Assembly: GCA_025352105.1 (NCBI GenBank)
Contig: JANXUB010000045.1
Coordinates: 1-64,000 of the forward strand
Length of the DNA stretch: 64,000 nucleotides
Direction of reading: 5' to 3'
Source of the DNA: Burkholderiales bacterium
Lineage (GTDB): Bacteria > Pseudomonadota > Gammaproteobacteria > Burkholderiales > Casimicrobiaceae
Shown: positions 8,601 to 17,496 of the stretch, piece by piece
Position numbering within the stretch: the stretch's first letter is position 1
Layout: the number at the start of each line of letters is the position of its first letter
Notes under the pieces: generated by a model
Database searches by the model: none
What the model was told of the DNA's origin: nothing
What the model saw: the letters and a program-made list of their open reading frames with translations, nothing else
Made by a program: the position numbers and the translations under genes

Positions 8601-10641
8601 AAATGGTGCTCACCGCCGAAGTGGACGACTGACTGACCGCTGGCATCGTTTCTCCTTTGTCAGTGGAGCGATAGACCGCACCTGCACCGAAGTAGACGGT
8701 GTTGGGATTGCCCGGCCCTAGCTCCATAGGTGCATAGAACAGCACGGCGTCAGTGAGCGCGATGCCGTTAAAAGTGTCGCTGCTGTCGCAATTCGGCGTG
8801 GTGTCAACCGTTCCGCCATACCGGCCCTTAAACGCCCAGTTCCCCTCACTTGCACAAGCAGAGCTCAGGATGCGTCCGAAGCCAATCAGATTGTTGGTTT
8901 GATTGAAGTACGTGTGGTAGAGCGTAATATTGGTTTCATCAGTGGCATTGCGGTCAATCAGCGCATAGCCACCATCGCCAAAATCGACGCGAAACCACGT
9001 GCCGTCGCCCTTGCGCATATTGGTGCCGTTATCCTGCGTGCCGCCGATGGCCCACTTCTCGATGGTGGGATGCACCGCGAGTCCGCTCATTTGCACCGTA
9101 TTGATCTGCGTGCTGTTTTTGCTAAGCCAAGTGGTGCCGCCGTCGGTGGATTTAAAGACACCGCCATCATTGCCGTGCCAAATAACGTTAGTGTCGTTCG
9201 GATCCATCCGAATGAAGTGCGTGTCGGCGTGCAATCCGGGGCTGGATTCAATGAACGTTGCAGCGCCATTGACAGACTTGCCGAATAACCGACTACCCAC
9301 AGGCAGCATGCCGGGGGTGTTGCCGCCAATAAGCACGATGTCATCGGTGGTCGCGGTGGTCGCACCCGGTCGTACGTCAAAGCCGATGTTGTAGAAACAT
9401 TGGCCGCCGCAGAAGCCGCCGCCACCCGCGAGTGCAGCTGACCAAGTGGCGCCGCCGTCCACGGATCGGCGGATGCGCCCATTGGTGGACTCGCCGGTGG
9501 CCACATAAATCACGGTCGGATTCGTGCCCTCTTTGTACCCGGCAAATTCGGCGCGGGCACCGGACGTAGCAGTGACGAGTTTTTGCGTAAAGGTCGGATT
9601 CGGCGACAGCGCGTCGGTCGACTGGAAGACACCGCCGTCGCCTGCTGCGGTACTGCCGTTAATCCAAACCGTTAACGTATTGGGATCGGCCGGATCCATG
9701 AACATGCTGTTGACGTTGCGGTTGCCGGTGTTCGGCAGATCAAATCCGCCGGGGAAGGAGGTGACCGCCAGCTTTTGTGCTACGACACTGGCAGCAGGCC
9801 CGGTAGATTGGGTCAGGCGAACCAAGCCGCGCATGCCAAGTGGTGGAATAGTGTTCCCGAACGGCACATCCCCACCAATGCCAATAACGCCCCCGGCGAT
9901 ACCTGCAAACACGATTGATGGATCGGTTGGATGCACGATGATGCTGGAGATGCTGCGCCCCTGAAACACCGGCGCGCTGACGGCGACGCTTGATGCGTTG
10001 TTGTAGTTGCGCACCGGATTGATCGGGCCGACAAGTGTGGCAGTGGTGTCGCAGTTGTCAACACGGTACATACCCACGCCAGCATAGCTGTCACCCGAAC
10101 CGTTGGCCTCGCCGGTTCCGATGTAGAGGATGGTTGGGTTCGAGGGGGCCAGCGCCACCGCACCGACAGCAGAACTCGCCCCGGTATCGAAAATAGGTGT
10201 CCAGTTGGTACCGCCATCTACGGATCGGTAGACGCCACCCTGAGCCGTGCCCAGATACACCTTGTTCGAGTTGGTGGGATCAATCGCGAACGAGGTCACG
10301 CGACCGCCAACCGCCTGTGACGGGGACACCTGACCATTGGGAATCGGGTTTGGACCGATCGAGTTCCATGAGCCGGGGTTGAACACGAGGGGGCCCGCCT
10401 GACTGGCCGCAGCGAGCTGTCGATTTCTGGTTTGCACGGCGGCATCGCGCAGGGCGGGGTCTGCAGGCAGGCCGCGCAGCAGGTTGACATAGCCGTCGCG
10501 CAGCTGGTGATACTGCTCGGGTGTGATGCCCTGCCGAAATTTCGGTGCGATGTCCGCATTGTCTTGAGCAAGCGCGAATGTGGCAAAGATGAGACTGCCT
10601 AGACTGCCTATCGCGGCGACCCACCATGAGACCAGCCGCAT
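5602..10641 (-). CDS. secreted beta-propeller protein with DUF11 repeats and dockerin-like C-terminus
   Basis: 1679 residues from ATG 10641; the frame stays open upstream, but this Met begins a clear signal peptide (MRLVSWW, hydrophobic core, then FALAQ). The next ~830 residues are a BNR/sialidase-type propeller with repeated VYRSVDGGTNW-like and VFKSTDGGTTW motifs, as in VPS10/xyloglucanase-like propellers; no catalytic set is recognised. Five DUF11 repeats of about 125 residues follow, each with a Cys pair. Then comes a GSGTGTI...FTGW repeat and a tail with two calcium-loop-like segments (DIDADGSYMSENDALLILR; DVDGNGKVDAMTDGLMILR). It is probably surface-bound or extracellular and may bind glycan or protein. 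Its tail resembles that of the Het-C/VWA protein at 17839. Confidence 0.85.
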   Translation of the reverse strand: MRLVSWWVAAIGSLGSLIFATFALAQDNADIAPKFRQGITPEQYHQLRDGYVNLLRGLPADPALRDAAVQTRNRQLAAASQAGPLVFNPGSWNSIGPNPIPNGQVSPSQAVGGRVTSFAIDPTNSNKVYLGTAQGGVYRSVDGGTNWTPIFDTGASSAVGAVALAPSNPTILYIGTGEANGSGDSYAGVGMYRVDNCDTTATLVGPINPVRNYNNASSVAVSAPVFQGRSISSIIVHPTDPSIVFAGIAGGVIGIGGDVPFGNTIPPLGMRGLVRLTQSTGPAASVVAQKLAVTSFPGGFDLPNTGNRNVNSMFMDPADPNTLTVWINGSTAAGDGGVFQSTDALSPNPTFTQKLVTATSGARAEFAGYKEGTNPTVIYVATGESTNGRIRRSVDGGATWSAALAGGGGFCGGQCFYNIGFDVRPGATTATTDDIVLIGGNTPGMLPVGSRLFGKSVNGAATFIESSPGLHADTHFIRMDPNDTNVIWHGNDGGVFKSTDGGTTWLSKNSTQINTVQMSGLAVHPTIEKWAIGGTQDNGTNMRKGDGTWFRVDFGDGGYALIDRNATDETNITLYHTYFNQTNNLIGFGRILSSACASEGNWAFKGRYGGTVDTTPNCDSSDTFNGIALTDAVLFYAPMELGPGNPNTVYFGAGAVYRSTDKGETMPAVSQSSTSAVSTISVSPQDDNYRIFGRVNGTIFYTTTGANPMTALPAGIPAKYVARAKFDPSNKNTAYIALGGYFGGTAASQSHVWKITNLDTTPIITAINSGLPDVPINTFAVDPVEGNNLFAGTDIGVYGSTDGGLTWTPYGTDLPVVAVFGMDIQPTSRTLRIGTHGRGVWKIGLPPLADLTIAKTHTGSFTQGQVGATYTVTVTNSGASDKPSPALVTVVDTAPSGLTITAMSGAGWTCTTPPSCTRTDLLLAGASYPPITVTVTVATSATSPQVNSVSVNTTAGEADTANNTATDSTVILMPPDLTVAKSHVGDFSQGQVGATYSVVVSNSGLGDKLAASLVSLVDSPSSGLTVTAMSGSGWTCATLPTCTRSDALAAGSSYPPVTVTVTVAGNATSPQTNSVTVTTASLETNTGNNSASDSTVVLVPPDLTITKTHAGNFAQGQTGATYSVVVSNSGLGDKLASAVVTVADTPPSGLTITAMSGGGWTCTTLPICTRSDVLIAGASYPPITVTVSVAANATSPKVNSATVSTTALESNASNNSAADSTIIVVPSDMTVSKSHAGNFLQGQSGVSFTALVTNVGAGDKPAGSLVTLTDTPPPGLAITAMGGTGWICTTLPTCTRSDLLAAGFSYPAITITANVAGNAGSPLVNSVTVSGAAFDSNTGNNTTTDAAVVVAAPDLTVAKSHVGNFSLGQIGAKYSIVVSNSGGGDKSGGTLVTLSDSAPSGLTITAMTGNGWNCAVLPTCTRSDALASGVSYPSVTVSVNVATNASSPQINRVSVTTVAAESNAVNNLGTDSTTIVTGTVGSLTVNKFGSGTGTIASQDGAIACGTTCTSSYVVGSNVVLSATPVAGSVFTGWLGPCSGTGVCTVPIGGAATVRATFALSTIGIRILDIDADGSYMSENDALLILRYLFGLSGTSLTSNATGAAAARFADPAMSAYLLDILPLLDVDGNGKVDAMTDGLMILRKLAGQTGTAITQGALGVGATRSFSEIEAYIQTLKPP
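6208..8096 (-). repeat. five tandem ~375-bp coding repeats (DUF11 domains)
   Basis: Five consecutive units of about 125 codons inside the giant gene. Each begins D-[LM]-T-[IV]-x-K-[ST]-H and carries GATYSVVVSNSG-like and GW-x-C-x(2-3)-LP-x-CTRSD segments, ending in N-N-x(4)-DS. Units 2 and 3 are the most alike (SNSGLGDKLA in both); the first and last are the most divergent. Two cysteines per unit suggest one disulphide each. Confidence 0.85.
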
Positions 10642-11170
10642 TTTCGTAGTTGTCCTGCGGTAATTGCTCGTAAGTTGCGTATCGAAATTCACGGATATTC
10701 CCCCGAAAAAGTAAATAGGTCGGCTAGCTGGTGGCCAGTCAGACGGTTCCAACGCGGGATCAACCACGCCAGCATGCGCCTGCGACGAGTCTAGCCCCAA
10801 CAGAAGATTCCGACAACTGCATCGAGCATGCAACACCTTTTTTGCTCCATTCGAGGCGCGCCAAGCGTCCTTAAATTCGCCAACGCCTTACGCTGAAACC
10901 GTCATTTCATGAGCGCAAAATACAAAAAAACGAAGGTTGACTTCAGCGGAAATGCCAACTTCTGCTCGCTTGCCATCATCCCGTCCGCCACTTTCATGCT
11001 GATCCAAGCCGCAAGGCCATTGACTCGCGCACACTCAGCGCGCGCCCGAGAGCGTGTTTCCCGAGCGTTAGTTTCCAAGCTAAGGCACAACGTTGACAGG
11101 ATGAAGACGGTGCGCGAACTTTCCGCTACGCTTAGCTTTTCGCATCACCCTGACGGAGCCCAAGCCCATC
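10642..11170. other. 529-bp divergent intergenic region
   Basis: It separates the minus-strand giant gene from the plus-strand M20 peptidase, so it should hold both promoters. A TTGACA hexamer sits near 11094, but I could not find a convincing -10 at the right distance. Short frames here lack codon bias and family likeness. I see no repeat or RNA gene. Confidence 0.5.
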
Positions 11171-12631
11171 ATGACCGCTCGCCCCGACACCTTCCCTTTC
11201 AATTCTGATCAGTCCTCCGCGCTGCTGCGTCGCGCGAGCAAGCAGTGGGACGCCGACATCCTGCCGCAGTTGATCGACTATGTGAAGCTCCCCGCGAAAT
11301 CGCCGTCGTTTGACGCGGAATGGAGGCGCGCAGGGCAGATTCAGCGCGCAATTGAGCAGGCGCAAAAGTTCGTCGCAACGCAGCCAGTGAAGAATATGAC
11401 GCTGGAAGTCATCACGCTGGAAGGTCGCACGCCAGTGATGTTTTTCGATATTCCAGGCACCGGCACCAAAGCGACTGGCAAGACCGTGCTGCTGTACGGT
11501 CACCTCGACAAACAGCCCGAAATGGCGGGTTGGCGCGACGATCTGGGGCCGTGGACGCCGCTGATTGAGGGTGGCAAACTTTATGGGCGTGGCAGCGCTG
11601 ATGATGGCTACGCGGTGTTTGCTGCGCTCGCGGCGATTGTCGCGCTCGATGCTGAGAACATTTCACGCCCTCGTTGCCTGGGGTTGATCGAAACCTGCGA
11701 AGAATCGGGCTCGTTTGATTTGCCACCCTACCTTGATGCGCTGGCTCCGCGTATGGGCGATGTGGGCCTCGTCGTTGCGCTGGATTCCGGTGCGGGCAAC
11801 TACGATCAGCTGTGGGCGACGACTTCGCTTCGCGGCATGGTGAGCGGCGTCATGACGGTGCGTATGTTGACCGAGGGCGTGCATTCAGGCGATGCAGGTG
11901 GCGTGGTGCCAAGCACCTTCCGTATCGCGCGGCAACTGCTGGATCGCATTGATGATTCGACTACCGGAATCACAAAATCCACCGTGTTCAACGCCCCGAT
12001 TCCCGAGGAGCGAATCGCACAGGCGAAGCAGGCCACAGAGATTCTGGGCGACAGCATGTGGAAGCGCTTCCCGTGGCAAAGCTGCGGCGGTGCGCACGAA
12101 TTCACGCTGCCCACCAGCAAAGACCCGGTCGAACTCATTTTGAATCGCACCTGGCGTGCGTCGCTGTCGATTGTCGGCGCCGACGGCCTTCCCTCGACCA
12201 AAGATGCGGGCAATGTGCTGCGCCCCTTCACGGCGCTGAAACTGTCGCTTCGCATCCCGCCGACAGTGGACGGCGCGGAAGCCGTCGCCGAGGTGAAACG
12301 TCTCGTCGAAAAAGATACGCCGTACAACGCGCAGGTGAGCTTCGTCGGCGGCGGCGCGACTGGCTGGAACGCGCCTCCGTTTGCTCCGTGGCTAACCGTT
12401 GCGCTTAACGCTGCGTCAATGCATTACTTCGGCAAACCCGCGGCCTACATGGGCGAAGGCGGCACCATCCCGTTCATGAGCATGCTCGGCGCGAAATTTC
12501 CCGACGCACAAATGCTCGTCACTGGCGTGCTCGGCCCGAAATCGAATGCACACGGGCCGAACGAGTTTCTGCAGATCGACTACGCCAAGAAGGTGACTGC
12601 GGCAACAGCGCTGGTGATTTCGGCGGTGTAG
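11171..12631 (+). CDS. M20 family metallopeptidase (dipeptidase-like)
   Basis: 486 residues, the length of the larger M20 dipeptidases (CNDP-like). Zinc-site motifs are in order: YGHLDKQPEM with H111 and D113, GRGSADDGYA with D144, and ETCEESGSFD with E177/E178. EGGTIPFM and the final GPKSNAHGPNEF carry the last histidine ligand. A dimerisation domain lies between about 225 and 370. There is no signal peptide, so it is cytoplasmic. It hydrolyses small peptides or N-acyl amino acids; substrate unknown. ATG 11171 follows a GGAGCCC stretch. It appears to be a single-gene unit. Confidence 0.88.
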   Translation: MTARPDTFPFNSDQSSALLRRASKQWDADILPQLIDYVKLPAKSPSFDAEWRRAGQIQRAIEQAQKFVATQPVKNMTLEVITLEGRTPVMFFDIPGTGTKATGKTVLLYGHLDKQPEMAGWRDDLGPWTPLIEGGKLYGRGSADDGYAVFAALAAIVALDAENISRPRCLGLIETCEESGSFDLPPYLDALAPRMGDVGLVVALDSGAGNYDQLWATTSLRGMVSGVMTVRMLTEGVHSGDAGGVVPSTFRIARQLLDRIDDSTTGITKSTVFNAPIPEERIAQAKQATEILGDSMWKRFPWQSCGGAHEFTLPTSKDPVELILNRTWRASLSIVGADGLPSTKDAGNVLRPFTALKLSLRIPPTVDGAEAVAEVKRLVEKDTPYNAQVSFVGGGATGWNAPPFAPWLTVALNAASMHYFGKPAAYMGEGGTIPFMSMLGAKFPDAQMLVTGVLGPKSNAHGPNEFLQIDYAKKVTAATALVISAV

Positions 12632-12662
12632 ACAATCCCGCGCAGCTGTCGCTGGACAGGCA

Positions 12663-13070
12663 TCACTCGCAGTTCACCATCCAGCTGACGCCAAATTTGT
12701 CGACCAGCATGCCGAAGCCTTTGGCCCAGAAGGTCGGGCCGAACGGCATGGTGATTTGACCGCCTGCGGCGAGGCTTTTGTGGATCGTCTCGCCGCTCGC
12801 CAGATCTTTGCCCGCGATGGACAGCGTAATGCCGCAGAAACCTGTCGGGCCGGGCATTCCAGGTGGACGATCACATGCCATGATGGATGCGCCTTCGGTC
12901 GTGAACGTGGCATGCATCACCTTCTGATGCCATTCGACGGGTACCTGGTCTTTCATCGGCGATTCGCCGTGACGCATGATGAACGTGATGTCGCCGCCGA
13001 GAACTGATTTGTAGAAATTGAGCGCTTCTTCGCAGTTGCCGGTGAAGGCGAGGTACGGCTGAATGACCAT
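12663..13070 (-). CDS. VOC family protein, PhnB/YjdN-like
   Basis: 135 residues from ATG 13070, preceded by GGAGCTCACC, a good ribosome-binding site at normal spacing; the frame stays open upstream but that part lacks family likeness. The sequence starts IQPYLAFTGNCEEALNFYKS, with WHQKVMHATFT and a closing WAKGFGMLVDKFGVSWMVNC, as in glyoxalase/bleomycin-resistance-fold PhnB-type proteins. Despite the PhnB name these are not shown to act on phosphonates. Function is unknown. It converges on the M20 gene with a 31-base gap. Confidence 0.82.
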   Translation of the reverse strand: MVIQPYLAFTGNCEEALNFYKSVLGGDITFIMRHGESPMKDQVPVEWHQKVMHATFTTEGASIMACDRPPGMPGPTGFCGITLSIAGKDLASGETIHKSLAAGGQITMPFGPTFWAKGFGMLVDKFGVSWMVNCE

Positions 13071-13223
13071 GGTGAGCTCCCTGTGTTTTCGGAAAAACAT
13101 TGTACGAACCTGTCGCTGGTCGCAGCAACACTGGCTGTATGACTACACGCTGTCGCCCGAAACCGCATCTCGGTTAGCACCGTTTGCAGCCAATGCGTGA
13201 ATCAAGCCGCGTACGCAAATCCT

Positions 13224-13347
13224 GAACAGCTTTTTTTGATTTGTGTCTATTCATGGCGGGATACATGCCAATTTTATTAAAAGTCGACTTTGCGATAAAT
13301 TAGGTACTGCATCGCTGCACCCCCAATGAAATGGTGCTTCAACAGAA
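13224..13347. repeat. copy B of the TCGA-centred palindromic repeat
   Basis: Centre AAAAGTCGACTTT (13279-13291). The left arm reads outward to AACAGCTTTT (13225-13234), the mirror of the AAAAGCTGT end of other copies. The right arm holds GCACC (13317-13321) facing GGTGC (13332-13336), replacing the TAGCCC/GGGCTA pair of copy A. The outer right end (ACAGAATTT) has diverged. It lies upstream of the module A gene at 13517. Confidence 0.65.
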
Positions 13348-13385
13348 TTTAGTGGAATAGTTGTTGATTAAATTTCGCCAGGTTC

Positions 13386-13433
13386 CATGTCGGTAAAGCA
13401 CAAAAAGCGCATCAATTTAGCTATACCGACATG
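13386..13433. promoter_or_regulatory. inverted repeat, possible operator
   Basis: CATGTCGGTA (13386-13395) and TACCGACATG (13424-13433) are perfect inverted copies with a 28-base spacer; the match continues inward as AAGC versus GCTA with one mismatch. It lies 84 bases before the ATG of the transglutaminase-DUF2126 gene. It could be a regulator site or a transcript hairpin. Confidence 0.4.
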
Positions 13434-13516
13434 CAAACTAGCGACAATGTCACTGCGGGCACAGCGTTTGCTCTCATCGATCACAAAAACGGCCTAACCA
13501 TTTACTCGTCTGCCCT

Positions 13517-16500
13517 ATGACCATTCACGTCGCGCTCAATCACGTTACTCACTACCGCTACGACCGCCCGATCAATCTGGGGCCGCAGATCGTTCGTCTG
13601 CGCCCTGCGCCGCATTGCCGCACGCGAATCATTTCGTATAGCCAGAAGATCGAGCCCGCGGATCACTTCTGCAACTGGCAGCAGGATCCGTACGCGAACT
13701 ACATGGCGCGACTGGTGTTCGCCGAACGCACGCGGGAGTTCAAGGTCACGGTGGACGTCGTGGCCGAAATGTCGGTGCTAAATCCGTTCGATTTCTTTTT
13801 GGAGCCGTCGGCCGAGAAAGCGCCATTCACCTATTCGAACGAATTGAAGCTCGAACTTGCGCCTTATCTCGGCACGGTGCCGATGACGCCGATGGTGACC
13901 GAGTATCTGAAAAAAGTGGATGTCTCCAAGCGGCGCACGATTGACTTTTTAGTCGAGCTGAACGCGATGCTCTACAAGGACATTCGCTACCTGATCCGCA
14001 TGGAGCCCGGCGTGCAGACGCCAGAGCAAACGTTGACGCTCAAGTCCGGTTCGTGCCGCGATTCTGGTTGGTTGCTGGTGCAGTTGATGCGCCATCTAGG
14101 GCTGGCTGCGCGGTTCGTTTCGGGTTATTTGATTCAGCTGACGCCCGACGTGAAATCCATTGACGGCCCGAGTGGTCCTGCGGCTGACTTCACCGATTTG
14201 CATGCGTGGTGTGAGGTGTATTTGCCCGGCGCCGGCTGGGTGGGGCTTGACCCAACGTCGGGCCTCTTCGCGGGCGAAGGCCACATCCCGCTCGCCTGCA
14301 CACCCCAGCCCTCCTCTGCTGCGCCGATTGAAGGCGCGGTTGATAAGAGCGAGGTCGAGTTCGATCACCAGATGTCGGTCATGCGCGTTTACGAATCGCC
14401 GCGCGTGACGAAGCCCTACACCGAGGCCGCATGGGAAACCGTGCTCGATCTCGGCGAAAAAGTGGATCGCGATCTGATCGCGGGTGATGTGCGACTGACG
14501 ATGGGTGGCGAGCCGACCTTCGTTGCGGACAAGGATCGCGATGCGCCGGAGTGGAACATCGCGGCGCTCGGCCCGACCAAGCGCGGCTACGCCAATGCGT
14601 TGGTACAGAAACTTCGAGCGCAATACGGCGAAGGTGGCTTCTTGCATTTCGGACAGGGCAAGTGGTATCCCGGCGAGCAATTGCCGCGTTGGGCGCTGTC
14701 GATTTTCTGGCGCAAAGACGGCAAGAGCATCTGGCAGAACCCGGAGTTGTTTGCCGATGAGCGGAAAGCATCGAAATACACCAGCGCCGACGCGCTGCGC
14801 TTCACGAAGACGCTGACCGATAAGCTCGGCATTGGCGAGGCCACCATCACGCCGGGCTATGAGGATTCGTTCTATTACTGGTGGCGCGAACGCCGTTTGC
14901 CGGTGAATGTGGAAGCGCTGGACGCACGATTAGGCGATGAGCTGGAAGCGGCTCGTTTGCGCAAAGTGTTCGAGCAGGGATTGACCGCACCGGTGGGCTA
15001 CGTGTTGCCGTTGGTTCCGGTGAGCGAGGCACCAAACGCGGTGATGGGCATGACGCTCGACGGCCCGCGCTGGACAACGAACCCGTGGTTCTTCCGCGAC
15101 AACCGCATGTTCCTGATCCCCGGTGATTCCGCGATGGGCTACCGCCTGCCACTCGAATCGCTGCCGTGGGCGAAGGCGTCCGAAAAACCGCAAGTGCTTG
15201 ATCGCGACACGTTTGATCCGCGTGACGAGCTGCCTGAGCCGCGAACGTTCATTGAGCGCTATGGCGTGACGCGTGGCGCATTTGATGTCACGCCAATCAC
15301 GATGCAATCCCGCGTGCCGGGTGCGACGACTTCATCATCGGTGAAGGGTAACGCCACGCCGCTGTCGCCGGGCGCTTCTGCTCGTGACGTCGGTATGGGT
15401 GTCTTGCAACCGACACAAACCGCAGCAGGTAGTGACGCCCCCGCCCATGGCGACAGCGCAAAATCAGCGCTCGCCGCAAAGCCTTACGAGCCCGCCACGA
15501 CGACGCTCATGCCTGCGCGTTTCGAGTCCGCGCACTGGCTCTCACGCACTGCACTGTGCGTAGAAGCTCGGGGCGGCATCCTGTATGTGTTCATGCCTCC
15601 CGCAAAAATGCTGGAGGACTATCTCGACCTGTTGGCCGCGATTGAGGCGACCGCTGAAGAATGCGAAGTCAAGCTCGTGCTCGAAGGCTACCCGCCACCG
15701 CGCGACCCGCGTTTGAAGCTGTTGCAGGTGACGCCCGACCCCGGTGTGATTGAGGTGAATATTCATCCGGCGCACAACTGGAGCGAGCTCGTTGAGCACA
15801 CAGAATTTTTGTATCAGGCAGCATTCGAAGAGCACCTGTGCGCCGAAAAATTCGCACTCGACGGCAAACACACCGGCACCGGTGGCGGCAACCATTTCGT
15901 TATGGGCGGCGCGACGCCCGCCGATTCGCCCTTCCTGCGCAAGCCGGAATTGCTGGCCAGCCTCGTTGCCTATTGGCACAACCATCCGAGTCTGTCGTAC
16001 CTGTTCAGCGGCCTGTTCATTGGGCCGACGAGTCAAGCGCCGCGTATCGACGAAGCCCGCAACGACCAACTCTACGAACTCGAAATTGCGCTCGAACAAA
16101 TCGAGAAGAATCGCAAGATTCACGGCGAAGCCATGCCACCGTGGCTCGTTGACCGCACGTTGCGCAACATCCTCGTTGATGTGACTGGCAACACCCATCG
16201 CAGCGAGTTCTGCATCGACAAACTCTACTCACCCGACGGCCCGACCGGTCGCTTGGGGTTGCTCGAATTGCGCGCCTTCGAAATGCCGCCTCACGCGCGC
16301 ATGAGCATCGTGCAGCAGCTCCTGCTGCGCGCGCTGGTCGCCCGTTTCTGGAAGCAACCGAAGCATCACAAATTGACGCGTTGGGGCACGGCGTTGCATG
16401 ACCGTTTCATGCTGCCGACCTTCATCAAAATGGACTTCGAGGATGTGCTCGAAGACCTCTCGATGCCCGAGAACGGCGGCTATCAGTTCGACCCCGCGTG

Positions 16501-17065
16501 GTTCGCGCCGCACTTCGAGTTCCGCTTTCCGCTGTTCGGAGAAATTGCAATTTCCGGCATGGAAGTCGCCATTCGTGGCGCGCTGGAGCCGTGGCATGTC
16601 ATGGGCGAAGAAGGGGGCGCGGGCGGCATGGTGCGCTACGTAGACTCATCGCTGGAACGCCTCGAAGTCAGCGTGACCGGGCACGTCGATTCGCGCTACG
16701 TGATCACGGCCAACGGAATTGCGCTGCCCCTACAACCGACCGGCACGGTTGGCCATGCTGTCGCCAGCGTTCGCTACAAAGCTTGGAACCCGCCGTCCGC
16801 CCTGCACCCAAGCATTCAGCTTCATGCGCCCGTCACCTTTGACGTCGTTGATACGTGGATGGAGCGGAGCCTCGGCGGCTGCCAGTACCACGTCCAACAT
16901 CCGGGCGGTGGCAACCCCAGCACCTTTCCGATCAACGCCTACGAGGCCGAATCTCGCCGCCTGACACGCTTCACGCGCATGGGTCACACGCCGGGCCGTA
17001 TGCGTGTAGCACCCGCGAACATCAGCCCTGAGTTTCCGTTTACGCTGGATTTGCGGCGCGCGTAA
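13517..17065 (+). CDS. transglutaminase-like protein fused to DUF2126 (amidoligase system)
   Basis: 1182 residues. The N-terminal ~290 residues form a bacterial transglutaminase-like fold opening with HVALNHVTHYRYDRPINLGP. Cys180 (GSCRDSG), His229 (LHAWCEVY) and Asp245 (GLDPTSG) make the expected triad. The remainder is DUF2126, with TMGGEPTFV near 330, GNHFVMGGATP and RFPLFGEIAISG. The Cys-peptidase domain is predicted to cleave or transfer amide bonds. Such genes usually sit beside an ATP-grasp/alpha-E gene and a second transglutaminase; here those partners are 7 kb downstream (24023 and 26863), separated by accessory genes. No signal peptide; cytoplasmic. Residues ~590-660 look low in complexity and may be a linker. 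Confidence 0.9.
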   Translation: MTIHVALNHVTHYRYDRPINLGPQIVRLRPAPHCRTRIISYSQKIEPADHFCNWQQDPYANYMARLVFAERTREFKVTVDVVAEMSVLNPFDFFLEPSAEKAPFTYSNELKLELAPYLGTVPMTPMVTEYLKKVDVSKRRTIDFLVELNAMLYKDIRYLIRMEPGVQTPEQTLTLKSGSCRDSGWLLVQLMRHLGLAARFVSGYLIQLTPDVKSIDGPSGPAADFTDLHAWCEVYLPGAGWVGLDPTSGLFAGEGHIPLACTPQPSSAAPIEGAVDKSEVEFDHQMSVMRVYESPRVTKPYTEAAWETVLDLGEKVDRDLIAGDVRLTMGGEPTFVADKDRDAPEWNIAALGPTKRGYANALVQKLRAQYGEGGFLHFGQGKWYPGEQLPRWALSIFWRKDGKSIWQNPELFADERKASKYTSADALRFTKTLTDKLGIGEATITPGYEDSFYYWWRERRLPVNVEALDARLGDELEAARLRKVFEQGLTAPVGYVLPLVPVSEAPNAVMGMTLDGPRWTTNPWFFRDNRMFLIPGDSAMGYRLPLESLPWAKASEKPQVLDRDTFDPRDELPEPRTFIERYGVTRGAFDVTPITMQSRVPGATTSSSVKGNATPLSPGASARDVGMGVLQPTQTAAGSDAPAHGDSAKSALAAKPYEPATTTLMPARFESAHWLSRTALCVEARGGILYVFMPPAKMLEDYLDLLAAIEATAEECEVKLVLEGYPPPRDPRLKLLQVTPDPGVIEVNIHPAHNWSELVEHTEFLYQAAFEEHLCAEKFALDGKHTGTGGGNHFVMGGATPADSPFLRKPELLASLVAYWHNHPSLSYLFSGLFIGPTSQAPRIDEARNDQLYELEIALEQIEKNRKIHGEAMPPWLVDRTLRNILVDVTGNTHRSEFCIDKLYSPDGPTGRLGLLELRAFEMPPHARMSIVQQLLLRALVARFWKQPKHHKLTRWGTALHDRFMLPTFIKMDFEDVLEDLSMPENGGYQFDPAWFAPHFEFRFPLFGEIAISGMEVAIRGALEPWHVMGEEGGAGGMVRYVDSSLERLEVSVTGHVDSRYVITANGIALPLQPTGTVGHAVASVRYKAWNPPSALHPSIQLHAPVTFDVVDTWMERSLGGCQYHVQHPGGGNPSTFPINAYEAESRRLTRFTRMGHTPGRMRVAPANISPEFPFTLDLRRA

Positions 17066-17113
17066 ATGACGTGCAGACTGCAGCTTTATCGGACTTGGTA
17101 GCGCTGCCTTTGC

Positions 17114-17139
17114 GTAGGGTGGGCACCCCGTGCCCACCC
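17114..17139 (+). repeat. REP-like palindrome with GTAG head
   Basis: GTAG is followed by GGGTGGGCAC (17117-17126) and GTGCCCACCC (17130-17139), a perfect 10-bp stem with a 3-base loop. The GTAG-plus-stem layout is that of REP sequences. Near-identical units occur at 23625 and, inverted, at 23715. Confidence 0.7.
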
Positions 17140-17235
17140 ATCGGCGGCACAACAACAAATTCTGCACAGCGACCCCATGGTGAGCAGAGGCCGCTCCCCC
17201 CTACGTGCTACGTGCCGCGCACTTCAAATGCGCGA

Positions 17236-17496
17236 TTAGTCCGAATAGTGCCCCCGACACTGCACAATGATCACGGCGTCGGGCTCCACGCGGTAAACAA
17301 TGCGATGCTCCGCATCAATCCGCCGCGACCAATAGCCTGAGAGATCAGCTTTGAGCGCCTCTGGCTTGCCGATCCCCTCGAACGGCGCGCGTTGAATATC
17401 ACGAATCAGCGTATTGAGCCGACGAAGCATCGACTTGTCGGTCGCCAGCCAATATTGGTAGTCCTGCCACGCATGCGCGTGGAACAGCAAATTCAT
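17236..17496 (-). CDS. yoeB: YoeB family mRNA-interferase toxin
   Basis: 86 residues, the typical YoeB length. All four catalytic residues of Escherichia coli YoeB fall at the same numbers: Glu46 (KPEALK), Arg65 (EHRIVY), His83 and Tyr84 (RGHYSD at the C-terminus). YoeB binds the ribosome and cuts mRNA at the A site. The start overlaps the antitoxin stop by 4 bases, so the pair is translationally coupled, antitoxin first. It lies next to a REP sequence at the edge of the block that interrupts the amidoligase genes. Confidence 0.92.
   Translation of the reverse strand: MNLLFHAHAWQDYQYWLATDKSMLRRLNTLIRDIQRAPFEGIGKPEALKADLSGYWSRRIDAEHRIVYRVEPDAVIIVQCRGHYSD

Larger units (their letters stand above)
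13071..13516. other. 446-bp divergent intergenic region with two palindromes
   Basis: It separates the VOC gene (minus) from the transglutaminase-DUF2126 gene (plus). It holds copy B of the TCGA-centred repeat (13224-13347) and a 10-bp perfect inverted repeat (13386-13433). It is noticeably AT-richer than the flanking genes. Confidence 0.6.

Noticed and set aside
10902-11208. Small frames in the 10642-11170 gap
   Set aside because: No codon bias, no motifs and overlapping frames on both strands.
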